From Dugong dugon (taxonomy: Eukaryota; Chordata; Mammalia; Sirenia; Dugongidae): DNA of 64,000 bases. The position numbers were made by a program, and so were the translations under genes. Below are positions 1 to 10,104 of this stretch, one piece after another; position 1 is the first letter of the stretch, and every line of letters begins with the position of its first letter. The notes beneath the pieces were generated by a model, which saw only the letters and a list, made by a program, of their open reading frames with translations, was not told the DNA's origin and did no database searches. Where the stretch lies: assembly GCA_030035585.1 (NCBI GenBank), contig CM057475.1, positions 2,861,501-2,925,500 of the forward strand, in the 5' to 3' direction.

Positions 1-1132
1 AATAATTCGTGTAAGTTTGTTTTGGTTTTTTACATATTCCCTTAATTTCTCTTTATCTGGAAATGTCCTAATTTCACGATCATATTTGAACGAGAATTTT
101 GCAGGGTATATTGTCCTTGGTTGGCAATTTTTTTCTTTCAAGGTTTTACATATGTCATCCCATTTTCTTCTTGCTGCATGGTTTCTGCTGAGTAATCAGA
201 GCTTAGACTTATTGTTTCCCCTCTGTATGTGACTTTCTTTTTTTTCCCGAGCTGCTCTCAGGATTCTTTCTTTGTCTTTAGTTTTAGCAAGTGTGATTAT
301 GCTACACTTTGGTGATTTGCTTTTGGGGTCTATCCTGTATGGGGTTCGTTGAGCTTCTTGGATGGTCAGCTTTTCATCTTTCAAGATTTCAGCAAAGTTT
401 TCTGTCACCAGTTCTTCAGTGATCCTTTCTGTGTTTTCTGTTTTCTCCCCCTGTTCTGGAACTCTGATCACTCGAAAATTTTTGCTTTTGATTGTATCTC
501 TCATCATTCTCAAGGTTTCTGCATTTTTCTCTGTTCTTTTCTCTGAATTTTCCTCAGTGGTATCCAAGTGTTTGTCTTCAATTTTGCTGATCCTATCTTC
601 CATTTTTTCAAACAAGCTCCTCAAATCTTCGATGACACTGTGCATTTCCGAAATCTTGTTTATCTTTTTGATTTCTAATTGCTGTTTTTGTATGATTTCT
701 AGTTGTGAATTATTTTGACATTTTCTTCCTGTATTATTTTCCTGAATTCTTCCATTGTTTTGTCTTCTTTTCCATGATTTTATGTGTCTTTTCCATGATT
801 TTGTCTAGTTTTTCCTCAATTTTGTCTGTTTTTTCCTTCAACTGGTGGATAGCTCTCAATATTAGAGATTTGAATTCTTTGTCAGGTGCATTTTCTCTTA
901 CTGGAAATTCATTTGATATTTTACTTTGGAAGCCTACTGGAACTATCCTGTCCCTTTTTTTTTTTTTTTTTTATAAGTTTTGATATAATCTGCTGTCTTT
1001 GGAACATTCAGTAGCTATTTTTTTCCTTTATTCATTGTAGATTTGTTTGTTTCATCCTGCTTTTTTCTTTTATTTGGTTATGTCTGAACAGGTGGGCTGT
1101 GCGTTCTTTGTTGTTTGCTCATCTGTAGGCAT
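1..1132 (-). pseudogene. Broken L1 ORF1 (RNA-binding ORF1p) remnant
   Basis: ORF1p is the trimeric RNA chaperone of the L1 ribonucleoprotein. A plausible start codon lies at 1132 (MPTDEQTTKNAQ...), with an in-frame stop after about 20 codons. The longest open piece, 645-196 (149 aa), is charged and helical at first (coiled coil), then shows an RRM-like RVIRVPEQGEK segment and the conserved LTIQEAQRTPYRIDPK and DKERILRAAREKK motifs. The C-terminal motif REIRTFPDKEKLREY reappears in another frame near 50-100. The 1132 and 645 starts are in different frames, so frameshifts as well as stops kill it. Confidence 0.75.
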
Positions 1133-1212
1133 GATACTTCTCACCACCTTGTCCAATGAGCAGGGCCAGTCACTCAGCTATGGTGTAGGAAGGCAGGTGA
1201 AAAGAACTTATT
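1..1212 (-). mobile_element. L1 LINE, 5' end and ORF1 region (continues past window edge)
   Basis: Reading on the minus strand, this block gives a short 5' leader (about 1212-1133), an ORF1 start and then ORF1 coiled-coil, RRM-like and C-terminal segments down to position 1. The rest of the element would lie left of the window. It abuts older inverted L1 sequence at about 1213, in the same orientation. The abrupt change in divergence there suggests a younger L1 inserted in an older one. A T-run at 956-972 interrupts the region between the N-terminus and the coiled coil. Confidence 0.75.
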
Positions 1213-3452
1213 GTTGATAATATTCTTTACTCTGAAATCTATTTTGTCTGTTGTTAATATAATTACACCAGCTTTCTTTTGATTACTTTAGCATTCTATA
1301 TCTTTTTCCATCCTTTTACTTTTAACCTTTTTGTGTCTTTATATTTAATTAGTATTTCTTGTAGCCTGTTTATTTGGGATTTGCTTTTTTATGCAATCCA
1401 ATAATCTCTGACTTTTAATTAGTGTGATTAGATCATTTATATTTAATACGATTATTGATGTGGTTAGATTTGATATTATCATTTTACCATTTGTTTTCTA
1501 TTTGTCCCATTTGTTCCTTATTCACTTTTTCTTGTTTTTCTGCCTTCTTTTGGATTGAGGTTATTTTTAATGATTCCCTTTTATCTCTTTAGTTTGCTTA
1601 TTAGCCATGACTCTTTGTTTACTATTTTAATGGTTGCTTTAGGGTTTACAGTATATATCTTTACCTTATTGTCCATTTTCAAGTGTTATCATACCAGTTC
1701 ACATGTAGTATTAGACTCTTACAATAGTATACTTGTTCCCCACCCCCTCGCCCTTTTGGCCTTTTGTGCTATTTTTGTCATACATTTAACTTCTACATAC
1801 ATTATAAACTCCACACTACATTGTTATTATTTTTAATAAGAATAAAATCTTATATGCTCACTTATATAGTTACAGTTTCTGGTCTTCTTAATTGTTTTGT
1901 ATAGATCTAGATTTTCATGTGGTATCAATTTTATTCTACTTCAGTGATCTCCTTTAATATTTCTTGTAGTGTAGGTCTGCTGCTATTGAACTCGTTTAGC
2001 TTTTTATTCTTAAAAAAGTCTTTATTTTCACTTTAGTTTTGAAACATGTTTTTGTTGGATATCGAACTCTAGGTTGACAGTTTTTTCTTTCAGTACTTTA
2101 AAGATGTTGCTCTATTGTCTTCTTTGTTGCACTGTTTCATACAAGAAATCTACTGTCATCCTTATCTTTGTTCCTCTGTATGCTATGTGTCTTTTTAGTC
2201 AACTGATTTTAAGATGGTTTCTTTATCACTGGTTTTGAGCAATTTAATTATTATGTGCCTTGGTATAGTTTTCTTTATGTTTCTTGTGCCTGGGTTTTGT
2301 TAAACTTCTTGGATCTGTGACTGTAGTTTTGATCAAATTTGTACATTTTCAGCTATTATTTCTGAAAATATTTTTTTCTGTTTCCTCACTCTCTAGTCAT
2401 TTAATCTTTTACCTTTTCTCTGTGTTTTATTTTGGATGGTTTCTGTATCTTCAAAATCACTAATATTTTTATTTGAAAGATCTTACCTGCTATAAATCCC
2501 ATCTAGTGTATTTTTATCTCACACTTTGTAGTTTTCATCTCTAGAAGTTCAGTTGAGCTCTATTTTATATCTTCCATGTAGCTAATTTTTGAAAACACAA
2601 ATGCAGTTATAATAGTGTTTTTAGTATCCTTGTTTGCTTATTTTGACATCTCTGTGAGTTCTGGGTCAGTTTTGATTGGTTGATTTTTCTTCTTATTGTG
2701 GCTCGTATTTTCCCACATTTTTGTCTCTTGCTTTTGAGTTCCAGGCACTGTAAATTTCACCCTGTGGGTGCTGGATATTTTCATATTTATGTAGATATTC
2801 TTCAGCTTTGTTCTGATATGCAGTTAAGTTACTTGGAAACTGTCTAATCCTTTTGAGTCTTGCCTTTAAGATTTACTAAGTGAGGCCAGAACAATACTTA
2901 ATCTTGGACTAATTTTCTCCACTACAAAGGCAAGGCCCTTCTGAATACTCTGCCCAATATTCCTTGAATTGTGAGGCTTTCCAGACTAGTGGGAACAGGC
3001 ACTATTCCAGCATTGTGTGGGTACCAAGTACTATTTATTCTAATCCATTCTGTGGCCTTGGGTTAGTGTTCTCACTTGCATGTGCTGAGTATTCAAAGGA
3101 GACCTTCTGTACATCTGCATGGTCTTTCTCAGTGAAACTCCCCCTATCTAGTACTCTAGTTGCCTTGGTTTTCCTATACCCTCAGCTTTGTATCCTCAAC
3201 TTAAAAATTCCTGGATTCCCCTGATGTTCCATTCCCTCTCCCATGGCCTGAGAGGTCACCAGTAAGCAGGAGGCAATCATAGGGCTCACTGTGTTTGTTT
3301 CCTATCTCTCAGAGATCACTGTCCTTCATTGCCTGTTGTACTGTGTCTTGAAAACCATTATTTTATATTTTTTGTCCTTTTTTTTTGTTGTTGGTTCAGA
3401 AGAAAGAATAAATCAAGATTTTCTTATCTTTTTTGGTCAGAAGTAGATGTCC
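1213..3452 (-). mobile_element. Old L1M-type LINE, 5' end through ORF2 start
   Basis: The minus strand reads as an old mammalian L1: 5' UTR and ORF1-like sequence (3452 to about 1700), then the start of ORF2 down to 1213. Near 1340-1220 the degenerate translation keeps the endonuclease-region signature around RLKVKGWKK and NQKKAG, the same segment seen more clearly at 27.5-28.1 kb. No frame stays open. Assignment is by recognition of typical L1M wording over 2 kb; the subfamily is not resolved, and a half-L1 (HAL1) contribution to the ORF1 part is possible. Confidence 0.6.
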
Positions 3453-3464
3453 ATTTGCATCATG

Positions 3465-3552
3465 TAGATGATAATAGTAATTCTTTCAAAGGGACAAAAA
3501 GTGCTGATCATTATAAAGAGCTTAGTCTAGAACCTGGTAGATAGTAAGTACT
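3465..3552 (+). mobile_element. MIR SINE fragment, left part
   Basis: The sequence resembles the 3' half of a plus-strand MIR, including the 'gagcttagtctagaacctgg' stretch that matches the usual 'agcgcttagaacagtgcctgg'. The copy is cut by an LTR inserted at 3553 and resumes at about 4230 with the TA-rich MIR end. Confidence 0.5.
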
Positions 3553-4229
3553 TTTTATGGATTGAATTGTGTCCCCTCAAAAATGTGTGTAAACTTGGCC
3601 AGTTCATGATTCCCAGCGTTGTGTGATTGTCCACCATTTTGTCATCTGATGTGATTGTAAATCCTTCCTCTATGATGGAGCTCTGGTGGCCACAGTGGTG
3701 AAGAGAGTGGCTGCTAATGAACAGGTTGGCAGTTCAAATCCACCAGCCACTCTTTGGAAACCTTATGGGGTACTTCTACTATGTCTTATAGGGTTGCTAT
3801 GAGCTGAAATCCACTCCATGGCAACTGGTTTATAGTGTTAATGAGATGAGATTAGTGGCAGTTATTTTAATGAGGCAGGGCTCAATCTACAAGATTAGGT
3901 TTTGTCTTAAGTCAATCTCTTTTGAGATATAAAAGACAGAAGTGAGCAGAGAGACATGGGGACCTCATACTACCAAGAAACAAGAGCCAGGAGAATAACG
4001 TGCCCTTTGGACCTGGGGTCCCTGTGCTGAGAAGCTCTTTGACCAGGGGAAGATTGATGACAAGGACCTTCCTCCAGAGCAGACTGAGAGAGAAAGCTTT
4101 CCTCTGGAGCTGGCGCCCTGAATTTGTACTTCTAGCCTACTACAGTGTGAGAGAATAAATTTTTCTTTGTTAAAGCCATCCACTTGTGGTATTTCTGTTA
4201 CAGCAGCGCTACTTAACTAAGACAGTACC
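3548..4229 (+). mobile_element. MaLR-type solo LTR with target-site duplication
   Basis: The LTR spans about 3553-4224. It starts TTTTATGGATTGAATTGTGT (family start TGTTATGG, second base changed) and ends AACTAAGACA. It has the family landmarks: 'catgattcccag' near the start, a 'gagatataaaag' TATA-like stretch near 3927, and 'gagagaataaat' near the end (polyadenylation region). Flanking 5-bp repeats are GTACT (3548-3552) and GTACC (4225-4229). A SINE at 3677-3831 interrupts it. No internal retroviral genes are present. Shares its sequence with LTRs at 5817, 46270 and 52438. Confidence 0.75.
3677..3831 (+). mobile_element. AfroSINE, short form, inside LTR
   Basis: Head 'ggagctctggtggccacagt' corresponds to the family head GGAGCCCTGGTGGCGCAGT. 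It continues through a B-box-like 'cagttcaaatccaccagcc' and ends with the RTE-type tail 'ttgctatgagctgaaatcc...ggcaactggttt'. It lacks the 'gagaaagatgtggcagtctg' block present in the long form. Its location inside the LTR makes it younger than that LTR. Confidence 0.8.
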
Positions 4230-4372
4230 TAATTAATATTAGACATTATTACTACTGTTGCTGCTATTACTGCTGGTAATTATCTCATAGAGATAAAATG
4301 TGATAATTAACGTGAAGTGCTTAGTCAGGGCGTGGCAGTTCATAAGTACTCAATTAATGTTACTTTCTCTTC
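4230..4372 (+). mobile_element. MIR end plus a second MIR-like fragment
   Basis: About 4230-4262 completes the MIR interrupted at 3552 (TA-rich 3' end). About 4265-4372 reads as a second plus-strand MIR 3' half: 'tctcatagagataaaatgtgataat', then 'agtgcttagtcagggcgtggcag' and 'taagtactcaattaatgtt'. Both are heavily diverged. Confidence 0.5.
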
Positions 4373-4411
4373 TCCTCCTTCTCTTCGTCTTCCTCGTCCT
4401 CCTCCTGTTAT
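4370..4411 (+). repeat. Pyrimidine (CTT/CTC)n simple repeat
   Basis: A run of CTT, CTC and CCT triplets, almost pure pyrimidine on the plus strand, following the MIR 3' end. Confidence 0.8.
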
Positions 4412-4427
4412 TATTTTTGGCTGTTAT

Positions 4428-4648
4428 ACTATTACTGGAGTCCCTGGGTGGTGCAGATGGTTAAGTGATTAACTACTAGCCAAAAGGTTGGAGGTTCGAA
4501 CCCACCCAGAGGCGCCTTGGAAGACAGGGCTGGTGATGTTCTTCTGAAAGGTTACAGCCTCAAAAACCCTATGGAGCAGTTCTACTCTGTACACAAGGGA
4601 TCGTCATGAGTCAGAATTGACAGCAACTAACAAAAACGCACTATTACT
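4428..4648 (+). mobile_element. AfroSINE, 'GGTGCAGATGGTTAAG' head type, with 9-bp TSD
   Basis: The body is 4437-4639: head 'ggagtccctgggtggtgcag', B-box-like 'gaggttcgaacccaccc', 'agaggcgccttggaagacag' linker and RTE-like tail 'cgtcatgagtcagaattgacagcaactaac'. Target duplication ACTATTACT is perfect at 4428-4436 and 4640-4648. Its linker differs from that of the GGAGCCCTGGTGG type, so it is a distinct SINE type sharing the tail. Confidence 0.85.
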
Positions 4649-4994
4649 AGTGTAACTGATATTATTACTACAGTTTAACTAATAACACTGGCCTCAAAAA
4701 AATTTCACTAACATGTAACAGAACTTGACCAACCTCTTCTGAGAGTGTTGTAATTAAGGGCTTATTTGAGAAGGGGAGTGAGTATGAATCCTCTAGGTGT
4801 ATTGCTACAAGGGAAATCACTTCATCATATAGTCCTGATTTTTGCTTTAATCTGGAGGATGACTTTTTTCGGAAACTTGTAAAACAATGTTAAAAATTCA
4901 GATTCTTTGGTACATAGTCTCCTCAATTCAGGTTATACTTTCCTCCTTTTCCCCATTATCTCACTGTTAGTGCCTTAGTGTTGAGAGGAATGAA
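4649..4994. other. No recognisable feature
   Basis: AT-rich sequence with stops in all frames. I recognise no repeat or gene signal. Confidence 0.4.
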
Positions 4995-5285
4995 ATAGGA
5001 AAGGGAGCTAGCATCTATTGAGAGCCTGTAGTATACCAGGAACTGCTAGATGCTGTTTCGTTTAATCTTTGAGCCTTAATTTCATCATAGTTGTTGAGAT
5101 GGAGACAACAATACCAATCTTTCAGTACTCTGTTAAAACGAGTTTAAAAAATATGTGTAATGTGCCTTAGATAGTATTTGGCATAGTCTGCACTTAATCA
5201 ATTTTATCTGTTATTATCTTCACAAAAGCCCTACAGTGTAGCTAATATTAACCTTTCCATTTTATTTATAGTTAAAATATTGTTT
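4995..5285. mobile_element. MIR-like fragments, mixed orientation
   Basis: 'agcatctattgagagcctgtagtataccagg' (about 5010-5040) reads as an inverted MIR or L2 end. 'gtgccttagatagtatttggcatag' (about 5162-5187) reads as a plus MIR end, and 'cacaaaagccctacagtgtagctaatatta' (5221-5250) again as inverted MIR. It probably represents two or three overlapping old SINE fragments. Confidence 0.4.
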
Positions 5286-5388
5286 ACATTGGACAACTGA
5301 TGGAGTCAATAAAAGACACATAGTGAATAACAAGTTCATTTCTTAAATGCCATTCACTTATTAATTTCTTAGGGATTTATTGAGGCCT

Positions 5389-5692
5389 TTGGGCGTTGGT
5401 AGTTCAGTGGTAGAATTCTCATCTTCTATGCGGAGACCTGAATTTGATTCCTGGCCAATGCACCTCAAGTGCAGCCACCACCTGTCTGTCAGTGGTGGCT
5501 TGCATGTTGCTCTGATGCTGAACAAGTTTCAGCAGAACTTCCAGTATAAGACAAATTGGGAAGAAAGTCCTAGTGACTTACTTCCAAAAATCAGCCAGTG
5601 AAAATCCTATGGATCACAATGAGCAGCATTTTCTTCAGTTGTGCATAGGGTCATCATGAGTTGGGCCGACTTGATGGCAGCTGACAACAACA
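5389..5692 (+). mobile_element. SINE with tRNA-Gly-like head and RTE tail
   Basis: Positions 5391-5462 follow the whole length of a tRNA-Gly: A-box region 'gtagttcagtggtagaattctc', a diverged anticodon arm, and B-box region 'aatttgattcctggccaatg'. The body 'cagccaccacctgtctgtcagtgg' and 'gctgaacaagtttcagcagaac' follows. The tail 'gtgcatagggtcatcatgag...cagctgacaacaacaac' matches the RTE LINE 3' end. It is a diverged copy and not a functional tRNA. Cleaner inverted heads of this type lie at about 31.71-31.77 and 38.21-38.29 kb. Confidence 0.85.
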
Positions 5693-5811
5693 ACTGCATT
5701 CAAATATAGGGAATACAGAGGCTTCTGCTCTCATGGAGTACAAAGTACAGACAGACAGGTAAATTTATAAATGCAGTGAAATATTATAGGAAGATTGATA
5801 AGAATATGTTT

Positions 5812-6590
5812 GGAAGTGTCTTAGTTATCTTAGTGCTGCTACAACAGAAATACCACAAATGGATGGCTTTAACAGAGAAATTTTTTTCTCTCACAGTCTA
5901 GGAGGCCAGAAGTCCAAATTTGGGGTGCCAGCTCCAGAGGAAAGCTTTCTCTCTCGGTCAGCTCTGGGGGAAGCTCCTTGTTATCAATCTTCCCCTGGTC
6001 CAGGAGCTTCTCAGCACAGGAACCCTGGGTCCAAAGGCCATACTGCTCCTGGCACTTCTTTCTTGGTGGTACTGAGGTCCCCCCAAAATTCATGTGTCAG
6101 CTTGGCTAGGCCATGATTCCCATTATTGTGTGATTGTCCACCATTTTATCGTCTGATGTGATTTTCCTATGTGTTGTAAATCCTACCTCTATGATGTTAA
6201 TGAGGCAGGATTAGACAGTTATGTTAATGAGGCAAGACTTCATCTACAAGATCAGGTTGTATCTTATGTCAATCTCTTTCGAGACATAAAAAAGAGAAGT
6301 GAGCAGAGAGTTGGGGAAGGGGACCTCATATCACTAAAAAAGCAATGCTGGGATCAGAGTGTGTCCTTTGGACCCAAGGTTCCTGCACTGAGAAGCTCTT
6401 AGACCAGGGGAAGATTGATGACAAGGACCTTCCCTCAGAGTCTATAAAGAGAGAAAGACTTCCCCTGGAGCTGGTGCCCTGAGTTTGGACTTCTAGCCTC
6501 TTAGACTGTGAGAGAATAAATTTCTCTTTGTTAAAGCCATCCACTTATGGTATTTCTGTTACAGCAGCACTATGTAACTAAGACAGGAAG
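5812..6590. mobile_element. Palindromic MaLR-type LTR with perfect 5-bp TSD
   Basis: Element 5817-6585 is flanked by GGAAG on both sides (5812-5816 and 6586-6590). The right part (about 6078-6585, plus) is an LTR copy lacking only its first ~17 bases. The left part (5817 to about 6080) is an inverted copy of the LTR's 3' half, so both outer ends are the same LTR terminus: it begins TGTCTTAG and ends CTAAGACA. The arms pair 5817-6080 with 6321-6585 around a roughly 240-base spacer. The junction lies in GTCCCCCC at 6077-6084, a sequence common to both joined LTR positions. Confidence 0.85.
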
Positions 6591-6825
6591 GGGCTGATTT
6601 TACATGGTTTTGGAAAAGAGAAGGTTTTCACTAAATGCTTCACTTGAACTAAATCTGTAGATATTTTAGTGCTTGCTCAGTGGAAAAGATTGGGAGAAGT
6701 GCATTTTGAGCAGAGAGAATAGCATGAATAAAGGCCAAGAAGTATAAAATTGCCAGATGGTCAGTATGTATGGAATGCAAAATACCAGTAGGGCTTGATG
6801 AGAAAAGGGTCTGCAATAGGAGGTT
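6591..6825 (+). mobile_element. Unassigned old interspersed repeat, segment 1
   Basis: 'gagaagtgcattttgagcagagagaatagcatgaataaaggcc' style sequence, which I recognise as a large old mammalian repeat but cannot name with certainty (possibly a DNA transposon). It is interrupted by an L1 tail and continues at 7002. Related segments recur at 7685-8085, 8700-8985, 13313-13970 and 50640-51340. Confidence 0.45.
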
Positions 6826-7009
6826 ATTTATTTATTTTTTATTGTACTTTAGATGAAGGTTTACAGAGCACATTAGTTTCTTATTAAACAATTAATACAC
6901 AAATTGTTTTGTGACATTGGTTGCCAACCCGACGACATGTCAACACTCTCCCCTTCTTGACTTGGGTTCCCCATTACCAGCTTTCCTGTCCCCTCTGAAA
7001 CAGGAGGTT
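6818..7009 (-). mobile_element. Severely 5'-truncated L1 (3' UTR end only) with 8-bp TSD
   Basis: Element 6826-7001 is only the last ~175 bases of an L1 3' UTR, inverted: its A-rich tail shows as 'atttatttattttttattg' at 6826, then 'gatgaaggtttacagagcac', up to 'accagctttcctgtcccctctg'. AGGAGGTT repeats perfectly at 6818-6825 and 7002-7009. It lacks the mosaic 3' UTR insertion seen in the 46.8 and 59.8 kb copies. Confidence 0.75.
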
Positions 7010-7684
7010 CATGATGCTAAGAGAGGAGTTGGAATTTTATCTTGTAGGCCATGGGACTGGAGAATTTTTAAACTGGAAAGTACCTAAGTCAGTTTTGCAG
7101 CAATTTTTTTAAACTAAAAAATGTAAATTAACACATTCCAATGGCAACAAATCAAATAATATGTATTTAGGACTGAGGGACTGAGTTGCTTGTTACAGAT
7201 AGCTGACAAAAGTTTTTGCTATGTTGTCTAAGCAGGTGTGATTCTCTCCTGACTGGGATAGCCTGATTGGATGTTCTCAGTCTGTGATTGGGGATTGTCA
7301 ATGAGCAAGTGTTACTTCAGGGTGTAAGGGTAGGAAGCTATCCCCTGAGTTGTGGATTCCCCAAGTCCCTGAATAAGGAGAGCCTGAATCTGTAGTCTCA
7401 AACCATGCTGCAATAGTCTCATTTCAATTTTTTTTATTTAATAAATGTACTTGCCAGCTCTAGTTGAATGAATCAAAGTCCAGATGAGTCCTTCTTCATT
7501 TTAGTTTATCTGTTAATTTGCAGTCTAAAAATTCTAGTAATGTACTTTTCACTAATGGCTTTTGTCTTCAGTATTATAGGTTATTACTTAAAAAAAAATT
7601 TATCTTAATGTTTATTTCAATTTATCCTCTTGAACCAGAATCCTGGTTTTGTTTTTTAGAAAGTTTCACTTTATCTGTAGTGGA
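7010..7684. other. Host repeat remnant, then unrecognised AT-rich sequence
   Basis: 7010 to about 7090 continues the unassigned repeat ('gttggaattttatcttgtaggccatgggactgg'). From there to about 7685 I recognise nothing; this insert separates two parts of that repeat. Confidence 0.4.
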
Positions 7685-8085
7685 AATAATTGGAAGAGTG
7701 AAGCCTGATTGTCAGGAGACCTATCTAGAGACTATAAATTACATGGTCCAGGTGAAATAATGTTGGGCTGGAGTCAAAGTAGTGGCAGTGGGCATGGAAA
7801 GAAAGGAAGGATCTGGAGATGTTAATGAGCAGCAAGCATAGATCAGGCATGGGGGACAAGGGGAGATAGGGGTGTCAGATGACTGCTAGGTTTTAGATGT
7901 GGATGTGGCTGACTGGGTTTTTGACAAAACATGAGCAGAATGAGTTTGAAGCAGAATATAAGGGGATCAGTTTTGGACAATTTGAATTTGTAGCACTGTT
8001 GAGACATCTGGGCTGTAATATCTGTGTAGAACCGGTGCTTAAGAGGGAGGTATAGGAAAAAAGTAAAGATTTATGAGTCATCAGT
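7685..8085 (+). mobile_element. Unassigned old interspersed repeat, segment 2
   Basis: Purine-rich sequence with 'agtggcagtgggcatggaaagaaagg', 'cagttttggacaatttgaatttg' and 'ttatgagtcatcagtataagac', in the same order as in the family as I recall it. It continues the repeat of 6591-7090 on the plus strand. Confidence 0.45.
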
Positions 8086-8699
8086 ATAAGACTTTTGATG
8101 TAGTGTGTTGGAGGTTCCCAAGACCACTCTTAGGTTTAATAATTCACTAGAAAGGCTTACAGAACTTAGAAACTTGTTATATGTATGGTTTATTGCAGTG
8201 AAAAGATACAGATTAAAATCAGCAAAGGAAAAAGTACATAAGGGAGTGCCCAAGAGAGACCAGGCATGAGCTTCCAGTTGTCATATCCCAGTGGTGTCAC
8301 ATAGATAGTGCTTACTTCTCTCAGCAACAATATGGGACAACACACACAGAGTACTGCTGACCAGAGAAGCTTACCCAACACTTGGTGTACAGAGTTTTTA
8401 CTGGGGTTGGTCACATTGGCATGGAGTGCCCATGTGATTGACCTAAGCTTCTCAGTCTCCAGCCACTCTCGAAGTCAAACTGATACCATATGGCCCTTGG
8501 CCCCTGCCATAAAATCACATTACTAGCATAAAATATTTATCACGGCCGAAAGCCCCAGAAAAACAAAGAGCTTATATCAGACAAGATATTACAAGGGCTT
8601 AGAGATTATCTCCTGGGAGCTTGTCAAGGGCCAGCTCTATGTAACATGCAGGGTTTGAACATTTCATACCTGTTGAGTCAACTTTTTACTGCACACATG
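8086..8699. mobile_element. Degraded ERV LTR-like block
   Basis: 'ggtttaataattcactagaaaggcttacagaact' and 'tggtttattgcagtgaaaagatacag' resemble an old ERVL-type LTR. It interrupts the unassigned repeat, whose next segment starts near 8700, which supports its being a discrete insertion. Orientation and family are not established. Confidence 0.4.
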
Positions 8700-8984
8700 G
8701 GATTGAATGGAATCACTGGGGCTGGCTATGAGGATAAAAAGACAGGAGGACCAAGGACAGGATTGTAGAGAACCCAAATTTTCAGTCATAGACAGAGAGA
8801 GGGGATCCCACACAAGAGTCTTGGAAGGAATATCAGAGGTAGGAGGATAGTCTAGAAGGAGTGCCGTCCAAGAAGCCAAAGGGATCAGAAAATATCAAGA
8901 AAACAAAACCAAATGTGATGGAGAATTTAGGTAAAAAGATAATTGGAAAAAAAAATCACTGAATTTAGAAATGAGAAGGTTAGT
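8700..8984 (+). mobile_element. Unassigned old interspersed repeat, segment 3
   Basis: 'ccaaggacaggattgtagagaaccc', 'gtaggaggatagtctagaaggagtg' and 'gaatttagaaatgagaaggttagtg' continue the same repeat in the same orientation. The inverted L1M begins at about 8985 and the repeat resumes at about 13313. Confidence 0.45.
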
Positions 8985-9195
8985 GCCATTTTTTACTGTG
9001 GTAAAAATATATTTAACAAACCTTTTGTCATTTCAACTTTTTTTACATGTACAATTCAGTGACATTAATCAAACTCACAATGTTATGCAACCATTACCAT
9101 GGTCTGTTTCCAAATTTTTTTTTTTTTATCACACTTAACAGCAACTCAGTACCCCTTAAGCAACAGCTACCCCTTTCATCCTTCCATCCACTGCT

Positions 9196-9394
9196 ACCCA
9201 TTGCCATCAAGTGGATCCCAATTCATAGTGAGCCTACAGGACACAGTAGAACTGCCTCATAGGGTTTCCAAGGGTGTAATCTTTACAGATGCAGATTGCC
9301 ACATCTTTCTCCCGTCATCAAGTGGCTGGTGGGTTCAAACCAGCGACCTTTTGGTTAACAGCTGACTGCTTAACCCCTGCACCACCAGGGCTCC
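9196..9394 (-). mobile_element. AfroSINE (long form) inside L1M
   Basis: Inverted: RTE-type tail 'ccattgccatcaagtggatcc' first, then 'catagggtttccaagggtgtaatc', 'agattgccacatctttctcc' and a B-box-like 'gttcaaaccagcgacc', ending with the head as 'gcaccaccagggctcc'. Possible target duplication CATCCAC occurs in the L1 on each side (near 9186 and 9399). Confidence 0.85.
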
Positions 9395-9614
9395 TTACAT
9401 CCACCCCTAGTAACAATATACTTTGGTCTTTATGTATTTGCCTCTTCTAGATCATATAAATGGGACCATATAATATTTGTCCTTTTGTGTCTGACTTATT
9501 TCACTCAAGTTTTCAAGGTTCATTCATGTTGTAGCATGTATCAGGATTTCATTTCTCCTTATGGCTGACTAATTTGTTTATCCATTCATCTGTTGATGGA
9601 CATTTAGGTTGTTT

Positions 9615-9812
9615 CTACCCTTTGGCTACTGTGAACATTGGTGCACAAGTATCTGTTTGAATCCCTGCTTTCAAGTCTTTTGGGTATATACCTAAGAGTG
9701 GAATCACTGGATCATATGGTAATTCCATATTTAACTTTTTGAGGAACCTTCTACAACAGCTGCACCATTTTACAATCCCACCAACAATGGAAGAGGATTC
9801 CAACTTCTCCAC
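9615..9812 (-). pseudogene. L1 ORF2 C-terminal fragment
   Basis: A 65-codon open stretch encodes FLKKLNMELPYDPVIPLLGI..., the conserved region after the L1 reverse transcriptase and near the cysteine-rich end. Stops and frameshifts separate it from the rest of ORF2. Confidence 0.75.
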
Positions 9813-10104
9813 GTTTTTGCTAACACTTGTAGTTTTCTATTTTTCTGATAATAGCCATCCTAGTAGGGGTGAATGGTGTCTCACTGGGGTTTTGTTTTGC
9901 ATTTCCCTAAAGACTAATGAAGTTGAGCATCTTTTCATGTACTTGTTGGTCATTTGTATATCTCCTTTGGTGAAATGTCTATTTAAGTCATTTGCCCATT
10001 TTTTTAAGTATTGTTTGTCTTTTTGTTGCTGAGTTGTAGGAGTTCTTTATATATTCTGGATATTAAACTTTTGCTTAAAAGAAAGAAATGAAAGACCAAA
10101 ATGG

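Noticed and set aside
5859-6116. Inverted pair of similar ORFs as a duplicated gene
   Set aside because: Both begin MDGFN and come from the LTR's inverted 3' half; the same frame opens at 3965-4183, 46311-46535 and 52885-53118 in other LTR copies.
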